Under the pieces are notes generated by a model. The model saw only the letters and a list, made by a program, of their open reading frames with translations. It did no database searches and had not been told where the DNA came from. Source: Leptidea sinapis (taxonomy: Eukaryota; Arthropoda; Insecta; Lepidoptera; Pieridae). Taken from it: a stretch of DNA of 64,000 nt. Positions 25,801 to 37,800 of this stretch are shown here, one piece after another (positions within the stretch are counted from its first letter, which is position 1; the number at the start of each line of letters is the position of its first letter). Position numbers and translations under genes: made by a program. The stretch covers positions 937,501 through 1,001,500 of the forward strand of contig NC_066266.1 in NCBI RefSeq assembly GCF_905404315.1, read 5' to 3'.

Positions 25801-28800
25801 TACATGAACATAATTGACGCATGGTCCACTTTGTTGATAGTTGTTTTAAAATTATAAAAACAGTTCGGGTTATGTTTGTATGACAATTAGTGAACTGTCC
25901 GTGTCTAATATATTGATAACAGTTGTTAATGTAAACAATTTGTTATTTTAATGTGATAGCTCTCACTTCTGGGATTAATTATACAAATTAAATTTGAAAC
26001 AACAAGTTAAATAAGATATACCTAGATTTACGGACCGTGCGTCAGTTGGCAGGAGCGCTAGGACGGAACCCGAGAGGTAGCGGGTTCGAGTGCCGCATCG
26101 TTTATAAATTTTGGTTACAAATGTAATTTGTGTCTTGTGTGAAATGTATATTCTAGCGAATTTCAACCTTATTGTTTATTGTGACTGTACGATTAAATTT
26201 TGTCTATAATACTTAACCTTTAATGTGTTGGTACTATGATAACGATGATTTGATTTGATTATAATATATCAACGAATGACTGTTTAGATTTGAGCGGTGA
26301 GCTCCGCGCTGACGAGGAGTTCTCGGATGCGGAGCCGGACATACATCAGCTGTTGCTGGCTGCGCAGGCGCAAGGTGCGTGAAGTTTGTTTTATTATGTT
26401 TATCTTAAAGCCATTGCCTATCCAAATAAAATTGTGGAGTTTATCTGAATGTGTGAAATGTCATTAATATAAACAAAGTGATGAACTTGTATAAATGTTA
26501 TATGAACATGCGTAAAATTGTGGAATACTACCAACATATAAAAATTACTAATGTTGGCTGTATCTGGTAGTTTATGAGGCTTTCAGACAAACAGATATAA
26601 ATATAGGTGCGTGTTTATAACTGAATCCGAACATTATTTGGTAAAAGTAATATTATTTTACAATTCGTTGATTTAACAGTCAATTTGGTTGAGCAGAGTA
26701 TTAATATTGTTTAAACGTGTAATAGCGATAATATTAATCTAGTTGTGTGGACTCTTCAATTACTCATAAGCATTATACTTCAGCTAATCAACTGACGGAG
26801 GCATTGAGTAATGCGCTCACAGTGAGCGAGGCAAGCGCGGTGTCAGCCCGAGCCGCGCGTGCGGTACGCCGAGATGTGCGGCGAGACGTGCGGCGCGACC
26901 TCTGTACCGCGTGTGGGGACGCGCCCAAAGGTCAGTAAACATCAGTCCAAGTATCTAGTATTTATATAGTCTGGTAACGGACTTAAACTTAGTTTATTTT
27001 GATATATAAAAGAGATATAGAATAATATAGAAGTAGGTATTGTGGTTCTGATATTTTGCCAAATATTTATGAAAATTAAAAAGCCTAGAATTACATCACA
27101 TTCTATAAAAATTATATTGTTAACTTAAAATGTTGTCAAAATGGACTTCCCCCTTTGGAAGGAGTTAATTTACGATAACTATATAACATTATGTTTGTGT
27201 ATACATGTAAACATGAAATGTTCTGAAATGACAGAATAATAATAATATCTCGAAATTACTGTCAATATGTTGTCATAGATTTTTGTCCCCATTTTTATAG
27301 ACTACCCACTTGTGACGATATAATAATGTATTGTCAGAAGTGATTGTATAACATGATCTTCATACTTTCATTTTCTCTTATTTATTTGATCTCATCCTTC
27401 ATCAACAAGTGTGGCCGTTCTCTTGTTCAACGCGTGCCGAAGGTAAGTGCGCTTGTTTGTCAAAGTACCAGTCCCAGTAAGAAAGTAAGTGTGCTACTTT
27501 CAACCCAGTTTCTTAGCGATATTTGTTTAGGAAAAAAAGTTTTAGATGTACATATGTCGAAAATTAATAATGTCCGTAAGACAAAACAAAATTAACTCTA
27601 GAATATAAATAACTTTTGAATTATGTTTGCTGTTTTAATGTTAGTTTTTTTTTGGTATTCTTAGAGTTATTCAGGTTTTTATAATAATTATAAAGTCGTG
27701 AATGCGTTAGCCAAACGGATAAATGAGCAGAGAGACTCCGTCTCAGTACGGCGAGTGCGCGCGTGAGTACGTTCGGCGTTCCATTGCTGTGTGAATGTCT
27801 ACTAGTACTATAGCACCCACTAACATGAGGGGTGATAACTTGTATATAATCAATTAAATATTGAAAAAAAAAATATTTCTAAAATATTTTATCGGGAATT
27901 TCTTTTTTCCTTAATAACTGAACTGAATTATTAATATTAAATACTGTAACGGAAACGGGAACGCAAAACTTTGCTTTTTGCTAACATTGCATATTGCTGG
28001 TTTATTTGTAGTTTTAATTTTTATCTTTTATTCCAGAATTAGATCAATCCGTGTCTGTCGATGAGATCCCGCTCTCGAAACTCCGCGAAATAACGTCGGG
28101 CGACCAGTTGGACCAGTCGGTGCGCTCGGTCGACCAGTTGCACGACTTGTCGCAAGATGTGTCACACGGCATGTGCGAACCATTAGAGCAAGTGTTATGT
28201 AAGTCATATGACTATTATTTCTTTTAATTCAGATTGATTTTAAAATTGTAATTATTATAACGGGTAGGTACTCACGATATATATTTTATTGATTTGATGC
28301 CGATATTTCGATCCAATTGCATGGAATCGTGATCACGGCGGGACTGCGGACGCGGCGGGAAACACTTGACACTAATAGTACATCAATCTGTCCACTTGGC
28401 GCCTAGTTCGTTTTGCTCTTTGATTCCCTATTTCACAACACACTCTACTGACGACGTCCATACTTTCGGATCTTTTTGTGCATTTGTACCTACTGCAGAG
28501 ACAGACCACGGGATTCCATGTTTGCGCTAGCCTAAAACCATATCCCTATTTAAATTGTTAGGATGCTTTTTAAGTTCTATAGCTTCTCTAACAAGCCGTG
28601 GGATGTATTGGCATTCAGCAGAAATCACTCGTGGGTTGTGCAGCTCGATCCAATGGTTGGCACCGGCTTTAAGCAAGTGTTCGGCTATTGAAGATTTTAT
28701 AGGATCGTTATTCTTGAATGCGCTGATGTGTTCCTTAACGCGTTGAGAAATAGCTCAAATTCAAATATTTTTATTCGAAATAGGGTTCAAAATCACTTAT

Positions 28801-31800
28801 TGAGCGTCAAAAACTACCACCCATTCTAAAGAGACTGCCTCAGACCTGAGAAGAATGGACGCAACAAACACAGCGGGCTTTTTTTTATATAAAAATATGG
28901 ATTACATTGTGACATCGTACAATAAACATTTATGATTAAAGAGCCTGAGGGTGTTCTCTTTATTCCCAGTCCGTGGTGACATTAAGATAAATCGTTTACC
29001 TTTCCCACACAAACGTTTTTTTAACAATTCTTTTAAATTTCGTAACACATTTGTTTTGTACATTTTCTGGGATCATAATATTGTAGAAGCATATACATCG
29101 CCCCACAAAAGACTAACTCGACCCAACCGTGTAGTAGGCATAACAGGTTTATGTTTGTTCTTCTTGTTAACATTATGAATATCACAGTTTCTAGAAAATT
29201 CCTCAATGTGCTTATGAACATACAGAACATTATCAAAAATGTATTGAGAAGCAACAGTCAAAATGTTTATTTCTTTAAATTTTTCTCCTAATGAATCTTT
29301 AGGACCACGTGATACACTTGTTAAAGCCGTTTTACTTTATGAACGTGTTCTAGTTCCTGCGTGTCGTCAAGTGATCACCATCACACAGATCATATGCACG
29401 TTTTGTTAATGATCTAGCGACTGACGCTGGATGTAATGCCGTGATGATATCTGTCAGTGTGAGTGGGTTTTCTATAACCACCATGACTTCTCGTGCCGTT
29501 AGGGTGACTTTCAAATGCGACATTCAAGAATGCCAATCTCCCTCTGTATGTATTGAGGTGTGTTAAATACATTTCTACCTGATTCCGTCCTTTAATTATG
29601 GCAAAAACGTCATCAAAATATATTCTCCAAAATTTTAAGACAGACTGGTCCGGTAGTCATAGTTTTATTCTCGATGTACTCCATCCATATATTCGCAACC
29701 ACCGGTGCGACGGGGGCAGTCCCGTGGGTACTCCTTAAATTTTGGCGAAAATATTTTCCATTACATAGGAAGTACCCAGAATGGAGGCAGTGCTCTAATA
29801 ATTTAACATATTTCGTAGAGATATTATTGTTTTGAAGAATACTAGTTATCAATCTTAGTTAGGCATTCAGTAATCGGAACGTTAGTGAACAATGATTCCA
29901 CATAGAAACCGACCATTGTTTCACTTTCCTATTGCCTAGTATTGTAAATAATACTTAGAAAATCTAAGGATTTTTTTATATTCGGATGTTGTCCTTCCCA
30001 TTAAAGGTTGCAATACTTTAGCTACATTTTAGACAGTTAATAAGTGGGCGAATCAATTTGGCTGACAATGGGTCTCAGCGGAACGTCTTTCTTATGAACT
30101 TATGAGGCCATAGTTTTGGTGGTTGAACAATATGGGGGTGTAATAAACACTTATAAATGGCTTCCCTAATGATATCCTGGCATTTCTGAATAAGTTTAGA
30201 AGATTTTTGAGTCACTCTAGCTGTAGGGTTGTAAGTAACTTCTTTGTGTTTTTTTCTTTTGTTGTGTCACGTAAGAGTGTGTTAACTTTTTCCTCATATT
30301 CAGTGACATTCATAACAACCGTCGCAAGCCCTTATCCGATTATAAAATGATGTTTTAGCTGTCACGCATGTTTTTAAGCGCCCTACGTTCCTCGTGAGCA
30401 ATGTTGGGTAATGGAGGATTTGACTTTCTTAGAATAACCGATATCTCTTGTCGTAAAGTTTTGGCATCATTACGTCGGAGTTTATTTCGAATAATAGTGT
30501 CCTCAACATTCCTACTAAACTTTTCATGAGGAATGCGATTAGGTGTCGGTGCAAAATTCAAGTCTTTGTCTCAAACATTCAGAGTCGCGGCATTTACCAT
30601 CTCGTTTGACAGGTTTATAACATTTTTAAAATTGTTTACCTTCAAGTAATGTTGATATATTTTTTTAACCAATTATGTGGTACATTGAGTTTGTAAAAAT
30701 GTTACTCGATCAATAAGATTAAATGTATCCTATCAAACACTGCACTGCAGTCTAAATGAAGACTAATTAACCCACATTAAAGACGGTTTAAACGACGGAC
30801 GATTATTACGTATTCTTTTACTTAAAAGTTTCTCGTTCGATAAACTGTATATTTATTTATTTATAATAGACACACCAACAAGCTATTCTAAAGTAAACAA
30901 AAATAAGAAAAATATAAAACGAACATTATGAACAGAATAGCTTTCTTACAGGTATATACAGCTCTGTTGTATTAAATAAATAAAATAAATAAATAAATAA
31001 ATTCTTTATTTTGCTAGAAAACATGTAACAATGGGTGTAAGTAGTTTTAATGTATCAATGTTATCGGCCATTTCTGGCATGCAAAATTATTATTAACAAA
31101 ATTCTAGTTATTATTATAATTGATTAACAAACTCTATATTTTAAGCACTTAGGTTAATTTAAATTATAATTATTATTTTAAATGTCATTATTTAAAGACT
31201 AGAATTAATATATATTTTAAAGTCAATTTAATTTAACCTAATGTGTCAACATTTCATTTATGGAATAAAAACATTTATCTATAAGCCATGTAAAAAGATC
31301 CTTTTTAAATCGTTGGACGGGTAATACGCGTAAGCTTGGAGGGAGTTTATTAAATATTTTTATACACATGACATAGCTACATTTTCCGTAGGATGCATTA
31401 TGAAATTTGTGTGCAATCACCAGTCTGTCACCGTTTCTTGTATTTCTCGGATAAATATCTCTTGCTTTTGTAAATAAATGGTCATGTTGTTTGACAAAGA
31501 TACATATTTCGTATATATACATACAGGGAAATGGAAGAATACGTAATTCTTTAAACAGTGGTTCACACGAATCTAAGTAAAAAGCTCCTGTCATAGCTCT
31601 TAAGCATCTCTTTTGGGCCATGAAAGCCCTATTAGCCTCGCTAGAGTTTCCCCACAAGATTAGTCCATATCGAAGTACTGATGCGACATAACCATGATAA
31701 GCTGCCAGGACTGTACTTTGTAAAGCCGTTTTACGCAATCTATATAACACATAAACATATCTATCAATTTTTTGGCATACCATGTCTACATGCTCTTTCC

Positions 31801-34800
31801 ATTTTAGATTTTTATCTAGAAGTACTCCTAAAAATTGAACATGCAAAGCTTCTTCTATTTGGGTATTTGTATAATTTATCTTAAGGCTATAGTTATTAGA
31901 GCGGTTACTTAAACTAAATTGCATAAATGAGGTTTTTTTAATATTAACTTGAAGATTATTATCCTCTAGCCAATTTACCACTGTATTAATTTCATTATTA
32001 ATTTCACTTTCATAAATATCAATCTCATTTTTATTATTACATGTCATAATTATTGATATATCATCGGCAAATAAATAACAGTCATTTTTTGTCACACTAG
32101 GCAGGTCATTAATATAAATTAAAAATAATAATGGTCCAAGGACGCTTCCTTGCGGAACACCAAATCTATTTAATTTAAAGTTTGATTGTTGGGCAATTAT
32201 GGTAGCCTTTTCGTCGATAGAATTGATCTCCACACATTGCTTACGGTCTTTTAAGTAGGACTCCATCCAGTTAAGAGCTGGTCCTCTAACGCCATTTTGC
32301 TCCAACTTATCCAACAAGATGGTGTGTGATACGAAGTCAAAAGCCTTGCTCATATCAAAAAATATTACACACGTTGGTTTTTTTGAATCTATATTTTCTG
32401 CTATTTTGTTAACCAGTTTAAATGCAGCTAATGTTGTCGACTTGTTTTTTTGAAAGCCAAATTGTTGCTTGTTTATTATATTATTTTTTGTAAAAAAAAT
32501 TGTTAAACGACCATACATTGCTTTCTCAAAGACTTTTGAAAAAATAGATACGAGTGCGATTGGGCGGTAGTTATTAAGTTGTTTTTTATCGTCTTTTTTA
32601 TGTAGTGGCTTGACCACCGATAATTTTAGTGCGTCTGGGAATTCACCAGTTTCAAACGACAAATTGATTAGGTATGTTATAACTGGTACTAGTTCATCTT
32701 TGCATATTTTAATAATTTTTGTGAGAATTTCATCATAGCCTACTGCTTTAGTATTCCTCAACAATTGTATTATTTTTAATGTTTCGTTTTCCGTTACTGG
32801 ATTGAGAAAAATACTACTTCCAGTTTTATTTTGATTTATACAAGGTTTCAACTTTCGCTTTGTCAGACATTTATCACTGCTGTTAGTCAAATTTATCCAA
32901 TAATCATTAAAACTGTTTGCTATATCTTTAGTATTATTAATCTCATTATTATTTACTATAACTGATTCTATACAAGTGTCACTATTGTTACTTTTTGTTT
33001 CATTTTTAATAATTCTCCACGTCGCATAGCATATGTTTTTACTGTTTGCTACATAATGGGTATTACTCAATTTTTTTGATGTGGCAATACAATATTTAAG
33101 TGTTCTTGCATATTTCAAATAATTATTCTTATTGCTATCGTCTTTTTTTCTACATTTTCTATATCTTAATACTCTTTTTATTTTACAGCTTATTCGAATA
33201 CCTTTAGTTATCCATTTGGGCTTTCCATTGGATTCCATATTTTTAATTTTTATTCTCGGAAAACAAAGTCTATATAATAGAGTTACTAAGGAATGAAATT
33301 TGCTAAAAGCGTTATTGAAATTTTTTTCTTCATAGACTTCATTGAACGACAAGCTTTTTAGGTAATTTTTGAATATCTCAATATTATAATTACTATAATT
33401 ACGTTTGTACATAAACATAGATATTTTATTTTTAATGTTAACACTTTCGAAACTTAGAATTTGTGCTGTGTTATGGTCAGAAATATCGTAATTATGTAAA
33501 GAACCTATAGCGCCATCAATATTACTTATTATATGATCAATGCATGTGCTATTTCTCGTTGGTAGATTAATGTGTAATCTAAAGTTAAAGTTTTGCACGA
33601 TTTGCTTTAACTGTTGAGAGATTTTATTACAATTCAGTGTATTAATATTAAAATCTCCTGATATAATAATTTTTTTATTCTTTTTACAGTATTTCTGAAG
33701 CACGGTTCTTAGTTTTTCAAAAAATATACTTACATCAGAATCAGGTGTCCTGTAGATACAAATGATAAACAAATTTTTGTCCACTATGTCTATCCCACAA
33801 CATTCAAATGCTTTCGGTTCACACAAAGTATGTAGGTATTCTAAATTTTTTGATCCTATCCCTTGTGATGTTAATATACAAACACCACCCCTTCTTTTTA
33901 TTCTACTGTAATTTGATGCTAACAGATACCCATTTAGTTTTATATTACTTTCATGCCCTTTTGGAATGAATGTTTCCGTGAAGCATAGTATGTCAATTTT
34001 ATCTGTATTTTGCAGATCTTCAACCATGATTTCTATTAAGTCTTTCTTTGCTAGAAAGCCAGCAACATTTTGGTGAAGAACTTTACAAGTGCATGTTGAA
34101 TTATTAATTTTTGGCACGAAAAAACAGTTTTTCCCCATTTTTGCTGTCATCAACTTTATTTGGTTTAAAATAAAAAGGAATTGTTCCCTTCTTTGGTGCA
34201 TCCTGAGATGAATTTAAATTTTGATCATTTTTTGAAGTTACGCCATGAGTCACTTTCTTAAAATAATATGGTATCGTTCCTTTTAGTGTGGAACGATTTA
34301 TGTGTCTTTGTTTTCATGATACATTGTTTCGTTGCTTTGACAGATGTATTAAAAATATCCAAATTAATTATTTCACTGCTTAGTTTATTACAGGTGGTGC
34401 TAGCTCGCAAGATATAACTATTGCTCCGGTAGTTAGTAGATGATTGAGGTATATACAATAAACGGCTATAGCGTAGTGCAGTTGACGAAGTTCTCAATGA
34501 AATTGTCGAAAGAAGATCTGGACAATCAACCTCATTTTGAGCTATTTTCAAGAGGAAAGCAATGTCAGAGATCATACGTCGTTTCTCAAGCGGTAGTAAA
34601 TGTTGCTTTTTACAATGCTGTTCGTAAGACTTTGAATTGTATCTGTCGTTAGTACGGTAGCATAGAAAGCGTAAGAATTTTTTTTGAATATTTTATATTT
34701 TCTATTATTAAAGATAAATAACAAAAAAAAAAAATAAAAAAAAAAAATAGTGTTTATAGTGAGTACCCGTTATAATCATTACAATATAAAAGTTTCGCGA

Positions 34801-37800
34801 TGATTTTAAAACTCGGTTGATATTCCCTTAATAGCACTTTTAGAATTTTGGTCTTTCGAGACTGATATAGAAGTATTGGTTTTGAAAGACCAAATGGAAT
34901 AAAAATGACAATAATAATATTATTCGTCGTGACAATTTTATAAAGGACTCATTGTTTCCAACTAATAGATATAAATGTTTATCTACACCTATGTGTTAAA
35001 TCCTCTATTAAAGATTTTGAAACAGTTAGCTTATTGCCAACATTAAAACAATCGATGTTCTATTAATTATTACATCATCCAAAAGAGTGTTGTAGTGAAT
35101 TTCATAACAACACTCTAATGTTTTTTTTTATCCCTTCATCTGCAAAGAGTTTCAACAGACAGCCACATTGTTATTGCTCGATGCGTGGTATCTGTATGAA
35201 TTTCAAATATAGATCATTTTCGTTTATGCGTGTTCCACGCGATTTGAATATAATCAGTAATGAATGATATTAGGTTACTACTAGGTATGGTGTTATAATG
35301 TTAGCAGTAAGCTAAATGTTCCAGAATCTTTTAGGAGGATTTATATTATGAGTGTAGATAAAGTCTTGTATGCAACTGTTGATAATTAGGTATTAAAACA
35401 CTCATGTGATACTATTATCACACTCGGCTTCGCCTCGTGAGATTAATCCACATTCGTGTTTGAATACCCCTTATTACACAACAATTGCATAAATAACTAT
35501 TCCACACCATGTGATAAAGCCTCCAAGAGTTCTAGGATGTGTTATGAATATTGGTCGCTGGCTTATGTGATTTATTTATTTATTTATTTCAAGGAATATC
35601 AACAGCTATTTACACAAAATAAAAATACAATAGAAACTTAGAGCTAATCACAGATATTCACTAATAGACAATAGAAGTAGTAAGAAGCAAAATTATAAAG
35701 AGTAAACATGTAACATTATAATCTAATAATAAGCACACTTGATATTCACAGGTTAGGATTCAAAAAACGTTTTCATGATACATTGTTTCGTTGCTTTGAC
35801 AGATGTATTAAAAATATCCAAATTAATTATTTCACTGCTTAGTTTATTACAGGTGGTGCTAGCTCGCAAGATATAACTATTGCTCCGGTAGTTAGTAGAT
35901 GATTGAGGTATATACAATAAACGGCTATAGCGTAGTGCAGTTGACGAAGTTCTCAATGAAATTGTCGAAAGAAGATCTGGACAATCAACCTCATTTTGAG
36001 CTATTTTCAAGAGGAAAGCAATGTCAGAGATCATACGTCGTTTCTCAAGCGGTAGTAAATGTTGCTTTTTACAATGCTGTTCGTAAGACTTTGAATTGTA
36101 TCTGTCGTTAGTACGGTAGCATAGAAAGCGTAAGAATTTTTTTTGAATATTTTCTATTCGAGAAATATATGTAGAATACAAAGGATTCCAGATTTGAGAG
36201 GCATATTCTAAGTGACCACGATCGAAGGTGCAGTACAATATCTTCAGTGTCTTGACTTGACGTAAATCACGCGAGCTTCTTATAATAAATCCAAGGGTTT
36301 CATAGCTTTAGATATAGTTAAATTTATATGTTGGTCAAATAATAGTTTCGAATCAAGTAAAACACCAAGGTCTCGTATTGTACTACTTCTCTGCACATTC
36401 TCACATTTCAACTGGTAATTGAAAATTATAGGATGCCGCTTTCGCGTGAATGTCATTACGCTACATTTTGATGGGTTTAGCTCTAGGCTATGATCGTCAC
36501 AATAATTTTGCAATCGGTGTAGGTCTTCTTGTAGAGCTATTGCATCATCTAGTGATGATACCTTGTTGTAAATTTTGATATCGTCAGCAAAGCACAATAT
36601 TTTGGCGGTACGTAAGCAAGTATCAACATCATATAAAAATATTGCGAACAATAGAGGGCCAAGCAAGGAACCCTGAGGAACGCCACTCGATATGGGTACC
36701 CACCCTGATATATAATTACTGACAACAACAGCTTGAGTGCGATTATGAATATAGGAGGAAATCCATCTTAACAAGTCACCGCTGATACCAATATTATAGA
36801 GCTTATTAAGAAGGATGTCATGCCGTATTCGGTCGAATGCCTTACTGAAGTCGGTGTAAATTACATCAGCTTGGACACCTTGCTGCATTGTTTCCGTTAG
36901 ATAATTATTAAGAAGTGCAAGATTAGAGACAGACGAGCGACCTCTAAGAAAACCATGCTGACTGGGGCTAAAGGCTTGCCTTAGTGCAGGATAAACCTGA
37001 CTATAAATGATTTTCTCAAAAACCTTAGATATAATACAAAGCTTAGAAATTGGACGGTAATTTGATATATTAGTCTTAGCCCCCTTTTTATGCACTGGAG
37101 TAATATAAGCCATTTTCAATAAATCTGGCATAACACCCGCATAGAGAGATTTGTTGAATAAAATAGTAATGGGTACACATATGGAATCAGAACATTTCAC
37201 TAAGAATATTCCAGGTAAATGATTCGGACCATCGGATTTTGATGGGTCAATACCATGGAGTAGTTTCTTTACTTCAGTAACGTCTACGTGTATTTGCGAG
37301 ATATCACACACTGGTAGTGATGATAAAGAGATGACATTTTTATTGACCGGAGGATCGGTAAAGTTATTACAAAAAAAATCAGAAAAGGCATTACAAATAG
37401 TGGTGCCGGTATTGAAGGTTTTGTCAGCACGGTACATGCAACTAGGCATAGAGTTTAGATTTTGTTTAGACTTCATATACGACCAAAAGTATTTTGGATT
37501 CAGGTTTATAGAATTTTCAATAGAACGTATATAGTTATTGTAACAGGATTTTTCAAGATTTTTTATTCTCGCACGTATCATTTTATAAGAAACCATATCC
37601 GACATATTACCATAAGTATTGTATTTACGTAAATATTTATATTTTTCTTTAATAGCTTTTTTAAGATGGATAGAGTACCACACTGGATAGTGATTAGGTT
37701 TAATAAATTTAGATGGTATATATCTTGTTTTCAATTTTTCAAAAAACTCATAGAAAAATGTGACCGACTCATCAAAGGATAAATCCGACAGAACGACATG

